Shown: positions 32,159-41,279, counted from the stretch's first letter. The stretch is 64,000 nucleotides of DNA from CADEDH01 sp965216205 (GCA_965216205.1 OZ244139.1:4898001-4962000), one strand, 5' to 3'. Translations and numbers: made by a program. Notes: generated by a model not told the origin, from the sequence alone.

Positions 32159-32650
32159 GTGACCTTCTTCCGACGGGCCCGCCTCTTCGAACCGGCGGGC
32201 GAGGACGGCTTCTCGGTGAACCTGACGAGCGATGCCCGCCAGTGGTTGGTGGCGATGGCCGACCAGTTGGAGGTGCTGCTCACGGCCGACACCGCGGACA
32301 CTCGACGACTCTTCCCCACCGCCTACCCCGACGACCCCGAGCGCGATGCGGGCTACCAGATCCTCGCCCGCGAGCAGCTCATCGACGGACGGCGGGACGC
32401 GATCGCGCTGCTCCGGAAGTCAGCCGACGCGGAGACCGTGACCGGGGAGCAGCTCACGGCGTGGATGGGCATCGTCAACGACCTGCGCCTGGTGCTCGGA
32501 ACCCGCCTCGACGTGAGTGAGGACGACGCCGACATCGACTTCGACGATCCAGACGTCGACGCCCACATCGCGTATCACGAGCTCGGGCTCGTGCTGTCCG
32601 AGATCGTCGAGGTGTTGACCACCACGCTCCCTCCGCCGGAGGATCCCTGA
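32159..32650 (+). CDS. DUF2017 family protein
   Basis: A 163-residue soluble helical protein of the DUF2017 family, regularly encoded after clpS in actinobacteria, suggesting a link to Clp proteolysis. It contains FSVNLTSDARQWLVAMADQL, the LFPTAYPDDPERDAGYQ segment and the late WMGIVNDLRLVLGTRLDV, all typical. The GTG at 32159 starts six bases after the clpS stop. Biochemical role unknown. Confidence 0.9.
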   Translation: MTFFRRARLFEPAGEDGFSVNLTSDARQWLVAMADQLEVLLTADTADTRRLFPTAYPDDPERDAGYQILAREQLIDGRRDAIALLRKSADAETVTGEQLTAWMGIVNDLRLVLGTRLDVSEDDADIDFDDPDVDAHIAYHELGLVLSEIVEVLTTTLPPPEDP

Positions 32651-32683
32651 CGCCCGAAACGGCGCGACCCGCTGAATACCCGG

Positions 32684-32711
32684 TTGTCAGGCCCCGGCCG
32701 CCTGCTAGATT
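32684..32711 (+). promoter_or_regulatory. promoter of the tRNA operon
   Basis: TTGTCA (32684-32689), a 16-base spacer and TAGATT (32706-32711), about 18 bases before the first tRNA. The -35 box is identical to those seen before dnaK and clpB. Confidence 0.7.
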
Positions 32712-32729
32712 AGGTGAGCCTCGGAGCGA

Positions 32730-32802
32730 GCCCCCATCGTTCAGTGGCCTAGGACACCTGCCTTTCACGCAGGCAACACGGGTTCGAATCCCGTTGGGGG
32801 TG
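32730..32802 (+). tRNA. tRNA-Glu (anticodon TTC)
   Basis: A cloverleaf is drawn easily: acceptor GCCCCCA with TGGGGGT, anticodon stem-loop CTGCC-TTTCACG-type with TTC in the loop, and T-loop GGTTCGAATCC. CCA is not fully encoded. First gene of a Glu-Asp-Phe tRNA cluster. Confidence 0.95.
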
Positions 32803-32908
32803 CAAGACGACGAATCGGCGGCTGGCCCACTACCATGGTGCCGCCCGCCACCAGCAGAACGGCGGGAGCAGTACCGCATCAACAGAGCAATACCACGAAG
32901 AGATCCAA

Positions 32909-32950
32909 CGACGGAGTACTCCAACTACGACGGAGTACTCCAACGACGGA
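32909..32950 (+). repeat. short direct repeat between tRNA-Glu and tRNA-Asp
   Basis: CGACGGAGTACTCCAAC occurs at 32909-32925 and 32928-32944, with a third partial copy (CGACGGA) ending at 32950. Each unit contains the palindrome GAGTACTC. It lies in the transcribed spacer and may influence tRNA processing or be a slippage product. Confidence 0.7.
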
Positions 32951-32961
32951 CTAACCCACAA

Positions 32962-33036
32962 GGTCCTGTAGTGCAGTCTGGAGTGCACGCCGCCCTGTCA
33001 AGGCGGAGGTCGCGAGTTCAAATCTCGTCAGGACCG
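32962..33036 (+). tRNA. tRNA-Asp (anticodon GTC)
   Basis: Acceptor GGTCCTG with CAGGACC, anticodon arm CCGCC-CTGTCAA-GGCGG with GTC, and T-arm GCGAGTTCAAATCTCG. Middle gene of the tRNA cluster. Confidence 0.95.
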
Positions 33037-33143
33037 CGGCAACTCGCCTCACGGCGAGTTGTTTGGAGATTCGGCCTCTGGCCGGAACTCCCGGGCCCAA
33101 CCAACCGACGGCATGAGATGCAGTCGTCCGAGGCAAGCAACTC

Positions 33144-33216
33144 GGTCGGGTAGCTCAGTTGGCAGAGCGACCGCCTGAAAAGCGGTAGGTCACCGGATCG
33201 ACGCCGGTCCCGACCA
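33144..33216 (+). tRNA. tRNA-Phe (anticodon GAA)
   Basis: Acceptor GGTCGGG with CCCGACC, D-arm AGCTCAGTTGGCAGAGC, anticodon arm CCGCC-TGAAAAG-type with GAA. The T-loop is slightly unusual (ATCGACG instead of TTCGAAT-like). Last gene of the cluster. Confidence 0.94.
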
Positions 33217-33260
33217 CAACGACGTGAGACAGTCGTGAAAAGCAGTAGTAGAGACCGGTG

Positions 33261-33295
33261 AAGGTGAGGGGCGCACATCGCTCCTCACCTTTTCC
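33261..33295 (+). terminator. terminator of the tRNA operon
   Basis: A 13-base stem with one mismatch (AAGGTGAGGGGCG at 33261-33273 with CGCTCCTCACCTT at 33279-33291) runs into TTTTCC. Confidence 0.85.
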
Positions 33296-33536
33296 GTTCC
33301 TACCGCTCGCGACGAACAGCCGGAGTAGCCGGTTTGGATCGTGTACCGACCGGGGTAACACGAAGGGGCGACGCTGTTGCTGTGGTGCTGCCGCTCGGCT
33401 CGGCTTATCGCTTGGAGGAGCCCCGACCCGCGTCAGAATCCACACAGTGATCGTCATTCCTGCTAAATGTTTCACTCAATCGGCCGTCACATTAGAGTGA
33501 CGTACCTATCAACTGGCTAGGTGAGAGAATAGGGAT
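33296..33536. other. intergenic region without recognised gene
   Basis: Together with the terminator this is the roughly 320-base space between tRNA-Phe and the gene at 33537. I see no coding frame with good codon use and no tRNA. TTAGAGT near 33491 may be part of the downstream promoter; nothing else is supportable. Confidence 0.5.
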
Positions 33537-33947
33537 ATGCCAACCACGAAAAAAGCCCCGATGTCGGAGGACCACAAGGCCGCCCTGGCGATCGGTCGTG
33601 CTGAGGGTCGATCGGTTCGCGCCTACCTCGAAGCGCTCGAGAGCAGCAAGCCGAAGCGCGGTCGCAAGCGGACCAAGGAGTCGATCGGCACCCGTTTGGA
33701 GAGGATCGACGCCGAACTGGAGACCGCTGACGCGCTCAAACGTCTGCAGCTCACGCAGGAGCAACTCGATCTGTCGGCAGAGCTCGAGAACATGGACAGC
33801 GGCGTCGACATCGCCGAGCTGGAATCTGAGTTCGAGCGTGTGGCCCAGGGCTACGCGAGCCGGAAGGGGATCTCCTACGCGGCGTTCCGCCAGCTGGGGG
33901 TACCCGCAGCGGTCCTGAAGCGGGCCGGGATCAGCCGCTCGAGCTGA
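33537..33947 (+). CDS. conserved actinobacterial protein of unknown function
   Basis: A 136-residue soluble, highly charged helical protein. The start (MPTTKKAPMSEDHKAALAIG) is followed by a basic segment (SSKPKRGRKRTKESIGTRL), a Glu-rich coiled coil (IDAELETADALKRLQLTQEQ), and an ASRKGISYAAFRQLGVPAAVL end. I recall similar proteins in many actinobacteria without assigned function. The basic patch and small helical C-terminus would suit nucleic-acid binding, which is inference. The ATG at 33537 has a weak AGGG five bases upstream. Confidence 0.78.
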   Translation: MPTTKKAPMSEDHKAALAIGRAEGRSVRAYLEALESSKPKRGRKRTKESIGTRLERIDAELETADALKRLQLTQEQLDLSAELENMDSGVDIAELESEFERVAQGYASRKGISYAAFRQLGVPAAVLKRAGISRSS

Positions 33948-33974
33948 GGCTGGCAGCGCTCTCGGCGGGTTCGA

Positions 33975-35390
33975 CTAGAGAATGTCGGCGCCGCGATACG
34001 CAGCCTCAGGCCGATCGGCCACCAGTTTCTCTATTCGAGAACAAATCGATCCGATTTGCTGCTCGATAGTGCCGAGATTGTGCTCGGTACTATCGACAAC
34101 AGCGTCAAGCTCTTCGACCGTGCCCGGGAACGCGTCGCTCTCGCCGAGCGTCCGCACCAGTTCTCGGCCATCGGACGTTCCCTCGCGCAGCTTCAGCGCC
34201 GCAGCGACCGCGTTTTTCTTTATCACCCGATGCGCCTCCTCCCGGCCCAAACCGTGCCGAACACCATGGAGGAGCAACGCCGTCGTGGCGAGGAACGGAA
34301 GATAACGATCGATCTCGGTCCGTAGCACGCCGGGATAGACGCCGAAGTCCTCGAGTACCGAGAACGTGGTTTCGTAGAGCCCGTCGATTGCGTAGAACGC
34401 ATCGGGGAGCACGATCCGTCGGACGACGGAGCACGAGACATCACCCTCGTTCCACTGGTCGCCAGCGAGACCCGACGCCATGGTGAGGTGTCCCTGCAGC
34501 ACGGTCTGGAGACCGCTGATGCGCTCGCACGAGCGGGTGTTCATCTTGTGCGGCATCGCCGACGAACCTGTCTGCCCGAGCCGAAAGCCTTCCGTCGCGA
34601 GGTCGTGGCCCGCCATCAACCGGACCGTCAACGCCAGGTTCGCCGGGCCGGCAGCCAGCCGGACCAAGGTCGACACGACAGCGAGGTCGAGGGAGCGGGG
34701 GTACACCTGGCCCACGGCGTCGAGCGTTGTGGGGATGCCGAGGTGTTCGGCGACCCGGCGCTCCAGCTGATCGACCGCGTCGGCCGATCCGAGGAGATCC
34801 AACTGGTCCTGCTGCGACCCCACCGGACCCTTAATGCCCCGGATCGCGAACGTCGACTGGATGTGTCGAAGTGCCTCATGGGCGGTCAACAACTCCTCAC
34901 CGACCTGGGCGAACCGCTTCCCGACCGTGGTCGGCTGGGCCGGGACGTTGTGCGTGCGCCCGACGACGGTGGTCGCCGCAAGCTCCGATGCCCGCTCGGC
35001 GAGGCGGGCGAGGAGTGCGACCGTTCGTGCCTCGATCAGGCCGAGCGCCCGCCACACCACCAGTTGCTCGACGTTCTCCGTGGCATCACGACTGGTGAGA
35101 CCCTTGTGGATCTCCTCGTGACCAGCCAGTGCGTTGAACTCGTCGATCCTCGCCTTCACGTCGTGGCGGATCTCCCGGTCCCGGCGTTGGATCGAATCGA
35201 GGTCGACGTCATCGATCGCGGCCCGGTACGCCTCGATCGCACCCGACGCGACCGGTACGCCGAGCTCGGCCTGCGCTTCGAGAACGGCAACCCAGAGTTG
35301 CCTCTCGAGGCGGATCCGGGTCACGGGATCGAAGATCTCCCGCATCTCGGGACTGGCGTATCGCTCAGCGAGCACGTTGGGGATGACCAC
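33975..35390 (-). CDS. purB: adenylosuccinate lyase
   Basis: Splits adenylosuccinate to AMP and fumarate, and SAICAR to AICAR in IMP synthesis. A 471-residue member of the fumarase/aspartase superfamily. It has SRDATENVEQ (substrate-binding region with the TSRD motif), GRTHNVPAQPTTVGKRFA (His-containing catalytic region), the superfamily signature GSSAMPHKMN and the catalytic-Ser loop before it. A GGAAGGAACC-type ribosome-binding site precedes the GTG/ATG start region. purA, the enzyme just before it in AMP synthesis, lies 1.7 kb away on the same strand with one opposite-strand gene between. Confidence 0.96.
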   Translation of the reverse strand: MVIPNVLAERYASPEMREIFDPVTRIRLERQLWVAVLEAQAELGVPVASGAIEAYRAAIDDVDLDSIQRRDREIRHDVKARIDEFNALAGHEEIHKGLTSRDATENVEQLVVWRALGLIEARTVALLARLAERASELAATTVVGRTHNVPAQPTTVGKRFAQVGEELLTAHEALRHIQSTFAIRGIKGPVGSQQDQLDLLGSADAVDQLERRVAEHLGIPTTLDAVGQVYPRSLDLAVVSTLVRLAAGPANLALTVRLMAGHDLATEGFRLGQTGSSAMPHKMNTRSCERISGLQTVLQGHLTMASGLAGDQWNEGDVSCSVVRRIVLPDAFYAIDGLYETTFSVLEDFGVYPGVLRTEIDRYLPFLATTALLLHGVRHGLGREEAHRVIKKNAVAAALKLREGTSDGRELVRTLGESDAFPGTVEELDAVVDSTEHNLGTIEQQIGSICSRIEKLVADRPEAAYRGADIL

Positions 35391-35459
35391 GGTGGTTCCT
35401 TCCGGTCGCTTCGAGCTCGCTATCGCTCAAGACGATCGCCGAGCACGACGATGCTGAGA

Positions 35460-37139
35460 ATGCCCTGTCCATTCTGCCGGAAAGTCACGATGAACGGCCG
35501 ATGCGAAACGGATCCTCTCGATAGAGCGGTCGACGTCTGCGACCGCTGCTACGGCGAGTTCTGCGACGCCCATCTCGTGCGACCCAAGGGCCGGAAGCAC
35601 CCGTTCTGCAGTGAGTGCGCGCTGGCGGCGAGCGGCGTTCGGGGCAGCGCGAAGGTGGAGCTCCTCGGCGAGCGCAAGACGGCGAAGAAGCGCCGGCAGG
35701 AGCTGCAGGCAGCGGCCGGACCCGACGAGCGCGTGTTCGAGTACTTCGACCACGACTCGACGGCCGACGATGACGATCACCAGGGGGACGAGCGCAAGCG
35801 AGTCGGCGGCAAGCGAATCGGCCGCACGAAGCCCGAGCCGGCGCTCGAGCCGACAGTGTCGGCCGACGACGACGACCTCGGCTCCGAGGAGCCCAGTGCG
35901 GGGGCACCACCGCCACCGGCCCCACCCGGCGCCGGTGCCGAACGTGACGACCAACCGACGATCGAAGGCGAACCGTCCGACCCGCCGTCGGCCGACGAGA
36001 TCCGTCCGACCCCTGCCGTCGCCCAGCTCGAGCAGCTTCGCCGCGAGGCCGGCGGACCCGCAGACGATGGTTCTGCCGACGACGGGTCGGGGGAGGCGAC
36101 GGACGAGAAGCCGCCGGCGCCTCGGCGGGAGTCCGCACTGGCGAAGCGGTGGGCGGCGGAGACCGAGGCATCGCGCACAGCCGAGACTGCGCCCGGGCCC
36201 GCAAGGGCGGCCGGACCGGCAGCGGCAGCGGATCCAACGGCGAAGCCGCCAGCCTCGACACCGGCACCCGATCCAGCGACGAAGCCGCCAGCCTCGACGC
36301 CGCCACCCGCGGCCGAACGAGACCGCTCGCCAACTCCCGAGCGCCGATCGCCGAAGGCTCCCCCGCCGGACCGCTCGAGAGCGCCGAGGCCTGCGTCGCC
36401 CGTCGCACCCCCGCCCGACCGGGCAACGGCCCCACCCGGATCGACGCCGGCACCGAAGACCAGATCTGCACCGGCACCGGATTCCAGGTCGAAACCGAGC
36501 AGGCCCGGTCCATCCCCGGCCCGAACACCACCGCCGTCGCGTCAGTCGAGGCGACCTGCAGCCGCCTCCGGTGCCCAGGCGGCTCCGCCGCCCCGGCGAG
36601 CGGAATCAGCTGGCGGTCGGGCATCGACGACCGGGTTGCCGGTCGATCGTCGCCGGCCGGCGACACCGCCCGGTCAACGACGGGGGACGGCACCGATGAT
36701 CGGCGAGGTCCGCAACGTCGCCGGCCGGCGGGTCGACGACAAGGCAGCACCCGTGCAGCCGGCGCGGGGCGGACGAGTGGAGCCGCCCGTCAGCGACGGT
36801 GCGCTCAACGCGGTCGACGGTTTCGACGCAGACCGCCGAGACGGCCAACCGTCGCGGAGCTCGTCGGCCCCGAAACCGGCTCTGCTGCGGCCGGGATCGT
36901 CGAACCTCGGACTGCCCCCGACCGCCGGCGGGGCCCCAGGGCCCGCCACCACCGAGATCTCGCCGCAGATCGACATCGATGCCGACAGCGAACCCCCCGC
37001 CGAGGAGGCGGAGGGGAGCGACGAGACCAGACGAGCCGATGTCGACTCCCGCGGCAACTGGGTGCCCCCGATCCTGCGGGGCCTGGCACCGGACGCGGCA
37101 CAGGCCAAGACCGACCTGCCGCAGCGGTCGCGCCGCTGA
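35460..37139 (+). CDS. zinc-finger protein with long proline-rich disordered region
   Basis: About 560 residues. The first 60 hold a Cys/His cluster: CPFC, CETD, CDRCYGEFCDAHLV and FCSECAL. The spacing resembles B-box-like or double zinc-ribbon modules, so zinc binding is likely. A short basic helix follows (GERKTAKKRRQELQAA), then 400 residues of low-complexity Pro/Ala/Ser/Asp with repeated ATKPPASTP-type units. A small conserved-looking end reads SRGNWVPPILRGLAPDAAQ. The ATG at 35460 (35451 is possible) starts the zinc cluster. I do not recognise the family. It lies between purB and purA on the opposite strand. Confidence 0.72.
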   Translation: MPCPFCRKVTMNGRCETDPLDRAVDVCDRCYGEFCDAHLVRPKGRKHPFCSECALAASGVRGSAKVELLGERKTAKKRRQELQAAAGPDERVFEYFDHDSTADDDDHQGDERKRVGGKRIGRTKPEPALEPTVSADDDDLGSEEPSAGAPPPPAPPGAGAERDDQPTIEGEPSDPPSADEIRPTPAVAQLEQLRREAGGPADDGSADDGSGEATDEKPPAPRRESALAKRWAAETEASRTAETAPGPARAAGPAAAADPTAKPPASTPAPDPATKPPASTPPPAAERDRSPTPERRSPKAPPPDRSRAPRPASPVAPPPDRATAPPGSTPAPKTRSAPAPDSRSKPSRPGPSPARTPPPSRQSRRPAAASGAQAAPPPRRAESAGGRASTTGLPVDRRRPATPPGQRRGTAPMIGEVRNVAGRRVDDKAAPVQPARGGRVEPPVSDGALNAVDGFDADRRDGQPSRSSSAPKPALLRPGSSNLGLPPTAGGAPGPATTEISPQIDIDADSEPPAEEAEGSDETRRADVDSRGNWVPPILRGLAPDAAQAKTDLPQRSRR

Positions 37140-37155
37140 CCACCCAACCGGTCGG

Positions 37156-38436
37156 TCAGCTCGCCAGGTGGAGGAACTGCTCCCGCCCGGGCCCGGTCGA
37201 CACGAGGGTGACCGGAACGCCCACCTCGGCCTCGATCTGCTCGAGGTAGCGATGGGCTGCGGGAGGGAGGTCGCCGGGCTCGGTGGCGGTGGTGATGTCC
37301 TGCTGCCAGCCGGGTAGCTCCTCGAACACCGGGGTGGCTCGGTGGACGTCCGACTGGTGGTACGGCAGCTTGTCGACCCGCTCACCGTCGAGCTCGTAGG
37401 CAACGCAGACCTTGACGGTCTCGAGCTGATCGAGCACGTCGAGCTTCGTGATCGCCAGCTCGGTGAGGCTGTTCACCCGCGCGGCGTGGCGCAACATGAC
37501 GGCATCGAACCAGCCCGGGCGCCGGCGCCGGCCCGTGTTGGTGCCGTACTCGTGACCAACGTCGACGAGATGGTCGCCCACCTCGTCGAACAGCTCCGTG
37601 GGGAACGGCCCCGCGCCGACTCGGGTCACGTAGGCCTTGGCCACCCCCACCACCCGGTCGATGTGCCTCGGTCCCACGCCGGCGCCCGTGCACGCGCCAC
37701 CGGCGGTGGGGTTGCTCGACGTCACGAACGGATAGGTGCCATGGTCGAGATCGAGGAACGTCGCCTGCGCCCCCTCGAACAGCACGAACTGACCCGCCTC
37801 GAGCGCATCGTGCACCAGGTCGACCCCATCGGTGATGTGGGGGGCGATGCCGGCCAGGCACTCGCCGAGAACCTTGTCGGCCAGCGCGTCGGGATCGACG
37901 GGAAGCCGGTTGAACACCTTGGTGAGGACCCGGTTGGTGTGCTCGAGCGACGCCTCGACCTTCTTGCGGAAGATGCTCTCGTCGAGGAGGTCCTGAACCC
38001 GGATACCGAGCCGCATCGCCTTGTCGGCATAGGCGGGGCCGATCCCCCGCTTCGTCGTGCCCAGCTTGGCCTTGCCCAGGTACCGCTCGTGGAGGGCGTC
38101 GAGCTGCTGGTGATAGGGCAGGATCAGGTGGGCATTGCCCGAGACCTTGATCCGACTCGTGTCGACCCCCCGGCGGGCCAGCATCTCCATCTCGCTGAGG
38201 AGCACGAACGGGTCGACCACCACACCGTTGCCGATGACGGGGGTGATGTGGTCGTAGAGCACGCCGCTGGGCACGAGCTGCAGCGCGAACGTCTCGCCGT
38301 CGACGACGAGCGTGTGGCCTGCGTTGTGGCCGCCCTGGTAGCGGACCACCATCGACATCTCCTTGGCGAGGAGGTCGGTGAACTTGCCCTTCCCCTCGTC
38401 CCCCCACTGGGTTCCAACCAAGATCGTCGCAGGCAC
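37156..38436 (-). CDS. purA: adenylosuccinate synthase
   Basis: Joins IMP and aspartate using GTP to give adenylosuccinate. The 426-residue sequence shows GTQWGDEGKGKFTDLLA (P-loop with catalytic Asp), GGHNAGHTLV (His general acid), GTTKRGIGPAYADKAMR, FEGAQATFLDLDHGTYPFVTSSN, and the C-terminal guanine-recognition TKLDVLD and STGPGREQF. The GTG at 38436 has TAGGGT seven bases upstream and no ribosome-binding site, so it is probably leaderless. Confidence 0.97.
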   Translation of the reverse strand: MPATILVGTQWGDEGKGKFTDLLAKEMSMVVRYQGGHNAGHTLVVDGETFALQLVPSGVLYDHITPVIGNGVVVDPFVLLSEMEMLARRGVDTSRIKVSGNAHLILPYHQQLDALHERYLGKAKLGTTKRGIGPAYADKAMRLGIRVQDLLDESIFRKKVEASLEHTNRVLTKVFNRLPVDPDALADKVLGECLAGIAPHITDGVDLVHDALEAGQFVLFEGAQATFLDLDHGTYPFVTSSNPTAGGACTGAGVGPRHIDRVVGVAKAYVTRVGAGPFPTELFDEVGDHLVDVGHEYGTNTGRRRRPGWFDAVMLRHAARVNSLTELAITKLDVLDQLETVKVCVAYELDGERVDKLPYHQSDVHRATPVFEELPGWQQDITTATEPGDLPPAAHRYLEQIEAEVGVPVTLVSTGPGREQFLHLAS

Positions 38437-38443
38437 GTACCAG

Positions 38444-38449
38444 ACCCTA
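38444..38449 (-). promoter_or_regulatory. -10 box for purA (leaderless)
   Basis: TAGGGT on the minus strand, seven bases before the purA GTG, with no Shine-Dalgarno sequence between. Confidence 0.45.
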
Positions 38450-38534
38450 CCGGCTCTCGACCGTCATCCCCGGCTGACGATCCGGCTCATAGTCTCCTGA
38501 CCTGGGCTTTTGGAAGGCAACCGCCGCTCGAGCC

Positions 38535-38540
38535 TACTGT
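38535..38540 (+). promoter_or_regulatory. -10 box for the CoA-transferase gene (leaderless)
   Basis: TACTGT is followed by six bases and the GTG at 38547. This supports that GTG over the in-frame TTG at 38541. Confidence 0.45.
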
Positions 38541-38546
38541 TTGCCG

Positions 38547-39740
38547 GTGGGACCGATGGAAGGCATCCGGGTCGTCGAGCTGGGGCTGTGGATCGCCGGT
38601 CCGTCGTGTGGCGGCATCCTCGCCGACTGGGGCGCCGACGTGATCAAGATCGAACCGCTCGCCGGCGACCCGTTCCGGAGCCTCGAATGGCTCTACCCCG
38701 GGAGCGTCAACCCGCCCTTCGAGCTCGACAACCGGGGCAAACGGAGCATCGCGCTCGACATCACCACGCCCGATGGTGCGGCGGTCGTGCAGGAGCTCAT
38801 CACTGACGCCGATGTGTTCCTCACCAACTACCGGGCCGGCGGACTGGAGCGGGCCGGTCTCGATCACGACACGCTGGCGGCCCGCCATCCCCGCCTCGTG
38901 TACGCCCATGTGAGCGGCTACGGCCGCGACGGCGAGGAGCGGGACCGGGCCGCCTACGACGTGGGGGCGTTCTACTCGCGGGGTGGGATCGGGGCGGCGC
39001 TCACCCCTGATGGTCAGGACATCCCCTACCCACGGGGCGGCATGGGCGACCATATGACCGGCCTGGCCGCCGCCGGCGGCGTCGCCGCCGCGCTGTTCCA
39101 CCGTGAGCGGGGTGGCGAGGGCCAGCTCGTGGCCACCTCCCTGCTCCGCCTCGGCGCCTACATGCACGGCTGGGACCACAACGTCACCGCACGGCTGGGC
39201 ACCGAGACCGAGCCCTACACGAGATCGGCGCCCCCGAACCCACTCATCAACGGCTACCGGTGTGGCGACGGCAAGTGGGTGTGGCTCCTCGGGATGGAGG
39301 CCGACCGGCACTGGCCGGGCCTGCTCCGGGCGCTCGACCGGGAGCGGTGGGCCGACGACGAGCGGTTCTGCTCGATCGAGGCGAGACGGGAGAACAACGC
39401 TGCGCTCGTGGCGCTGATCGACGAGGTGCTCGCAGCCCGAACCCGGGATGAGTGGGCGGACGTGTTCGATGCGAACGGGGTGTGGTGGGCGAGGGTGCAG
39501 ACGACGCTCGACCTGCGCAGCGATCCGCAGGCCCGTGCCGCCGGCTGCTATGTGCCGGCACCGCTCGGCGATGGTGAGATCGGCGAGATGGTTGCCAGCC
39601 CGGTCGACTTCGGAACCACCGACTGGCTGGTTCGGGAACCGACGCCGGAGCTCGGCCAGCACACCGAGCTCGTCCTGATGGAGCTCGGGAAAGATTGGGA
39701 TGAGATCGAGCGGCTGAAGGCGGCCGGGGCCATCCCGTAG
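38547..39740 (+). CDS. CaiB/BaiF-family (class III) CoA transferase
   Basis: A 397-residue formyl-CoA transferase-like protein. N-terminal signature MEGIRVVELGLWIAGPSCGGILADWGADVIKIE, with the usual 'GP' turn and the acidic strand. Next come PFELDNRGKRSIALDI, the catalytic-Asp region AAYDVGAFYSRGG and the GGMGDHMTGLAAAGG loop. The C-terminal part interlocks with the second subunit. Members move CoA between acids such as carnitine or bile-acid derivatives, or activate alpha-methyl-acyl-CoA; the substrate cannot be told. It is divergent from purA. Confidence 0.9.
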   Translation: MGPMEGIRVVELGLWIAGPSCGGILADWGADVIKIEPLAGDPFRSLEWLYPGSVNPPFELDNRGKRSIALDITTPDGAAVVQELITDADVFLTNYRAGGLERAGLDHDTLAARHPRLVYAHVSGYGRDGEERDRAAYDVGAFYSRGGIGAALTPDGQDIPYPRGGMGDHMTGLAAAGGVAAALFHRERGGEGQLVATSLLRLGAYMHGWDHNVTARLGTETEPYTRSAPPNPLINGYRCGDGKWVWLLGMEADRHWPGLLRALDRERWADDERFCSIEARRENNAALVALIDEVLAARTRDEWADVFDANGVWWARVQTTLDLRSDPQARAAGCYVPAPLGDGEIGEMVASPVDFGTTDWLVREPTPELGQHTELVLMELGKDWDEIERLKAAGAIP

Positions 39741-39779
39741 ATCGCGTTCGACCGACGACGAGGCGTCGCCCAGCCCCGG

Positions 39780-41279
39780 TCAGGGCGTGTTGTTCGCCGC
39801 TTCCTCGGTCGTCGTGGTGGTGGTCGTCGACGTTGTGGACGTGGTGGTCGTGGTGGTCGTCGTCGTTGTCGTGCTGGGCCGGGTGGTCGTGGTCGTGGTG
39901 CTGGGCCGGGTGGTCGTGGTCGTCCGCCGGGAGGTGGTCGTCTCCTCCTCGGTGGTCGTCGACTCGTCCGCCTCCGTGGTGGTCGTCTCCTCCTCGGTGG
40001 TCGTCGACTCGTCCGCCTCCGTGGTGGTCGACTCCTCGGGCTCCGACGACGTGGTCGTGGCGTTGCCGTCGGTGACGGGGATGCCCGGCGCGGGGGCGCT
40101 GTCGGTGGTGTCGGAGCTGTCCGACGACGAGCCGTCGCCGCCGCCCGACAGGGAGGATGCGATGATCACGATCAACACGATGGCGGCCACGACGAGCGCG
40201 GCGAGCGCCATGATGAAGAACCCGTTCCCGCTCGACCTCGCCACCGGCGGCGGCGCCGGATACCGCTGACCGGCAGCGATGTCTGGTGCGACCATCGCGG
40301 TCGCGCCGTCGGACGGATGGGGCTGGAGGCCGGGCTGGATGACGGCCGTGGCCTCGCCGCTCACCGGTGCAGCCGGGGGACGGGCCGCATAGCCGGCGGC
40401 GGCCGCTGCGTGCCGAACTGCGGCCGGCGGCGCTGGCTGGTGGCCTTCGGCCACCCGTTGGAGCTCGGTCCGGAGCTCGGCGGCGTCGCCGTAGCGGTGG
40501 CCGGGGTCCTTCGCCAGCAGGTTGTCGAGGAGGGCGTCGACGGCCGGTGGCAGCGACCCGTCGATCGCGGTCGGCGCCGGCGGCGCCTCACCCACGTGCT
40601 TGTAGGCGATCGACACCGGCGACGACCCGCTGAACGGGCGCTGCCCGGTGACCATCTCGAAGAGCACCACCCCGAGGGAATAGAGGTCGCTGCGCCGATC
40701 GACCTCCTCGCCCCGGGCCTGCTCGGGTGAGAAGTAGGCGGCCGTGCCCATCACGTTGCCGGTCTGGGTGAGGCTCTCACCGCCGTCGAGGGCCTGGGCG
40801 ATCCCGAAGTCCGCCACCTTCACCTCGCCGGTGGTGGTGAGCATGATGTTGCCCGGCTTCACGTCCCGGTGGACCATGCCATTGGCGTGGGCGAACCCGA
40901 GACCGGCCGCCGCCTCGGAGGTGATGGCGAGCGCGGTGTCGAGCGGCAGCTTGGGACTGGCGACGAGGAGCTCGGCCAGGCTCTGACCGTCGACGTACTC
41001 CATAGCCATGTAGAACGTGTCGTCATGGGAGCCCCAGTCGTACACGGCGACGACGTTCTTGTGGTTGAGCTTCGCCGCGGAGGTGGCCTCGCGCCGGAAG
41101 CGCTCGACGAAGGCGGGATCGCCCGCGTACTGGGGGAGCAGCATCTTGATGACGACCAGCCGTTCGAGCACCTGGTCGTTGGCCAAAAAGATGTCGGCCA
41201 TGCCCCCTCGGGCCAACCGACGCTCGATGGCGTATCGTCCGCCGAGAAGCGCCGGCGGCGACGAAGCATCCGTCACCAC
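39780..41279 (-). CDS. membrane Ser/Thr protein kinase (PknB-like kinase domain)
   Basis: A 499-residue receptor-type kinase. The kinase domain (residues 12-280) has the glycine loop LARGGMADIF, Lys in VVIKML, HRDVKPGN (catalytic loop), ADFGIAQAL (DFG) and SPEQARG (APE-like). A linker rich in Ala/Pro is followed by one membrane helix (IMALAALVVAAIVLIVIIASS, about 355-378) and an external tail of almost pure Thr with Glu/Ser blocks. There are no PASTA repeats, so the sensor differs from classic PknB. Such Thr-rich tails are likely glycosylated. The GTG start follows TAGTGTG. It lies 55 bases downstream of clpB. Confidence 0.92.
   Translation of the reverse strand: MVTDASSPPALLGGRYAIERRLARGGMADIFLANDQVLERLVVIKMLLPQYAGDPAFVERFRREATSAAKLNHKNVVAVYDWGSHDDTFYMAMEYVDGQSLAELLVASPKLPLDTALAITSEAAAGLGFAHANGMVHRDVKPGNIMLTTTGEVKVADFGIAQALDGGESLTQTGNVMGTAAYFSPEQARGEEVDRRSDLYSLGVVLFEMVTGQRPFSGSSPVSIAYKHVGEAPPAPTAIDGSLPPAVDALLDNLLAKDPGHRYGDAAELRTELQRVAEGHQPAPPAAVRHAAAAAGYAARPPAAPVSGEATAVIQPGLQPHPSDGATAMVAPDIAAGQRYPAPPPVARSSGNGFFIMALAALVVAAIVLIVIIASSLSGGGDGSSSDSSDTTDSAPAPGIPVTDGNATTTSSEPEESTTTEADESTTTEEETTTTEADESTTTEEETTTSRRTTTTTRPSTTTTTTRPSTTTTTTTTTTTSTTSTTTTTTTEEAANNTP

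Noticed and set aside
33296..33536. Small frame in the region after the tRNA terminator
   Set aside because: No ribosome-binding site and poor codon use; the frames run through the terminator region.
34488..35450. Upstream extension of the zinc-finger gene frame
   Set aside because: It overlaps purB on the opposite strand, has no domain and no ribosome-binding site. The zinc cluster begins exactly at 35451/35460.
39780..40075. Thr-rich tail of the kinase as a frameshift artefact
   Set aside because: The Thr codons are regular and the frame leads directly from the membrane helix. Thr-rich external tails are common in actinobacterial membrane proteins, and a similar tail occurs in the gene at 17237.
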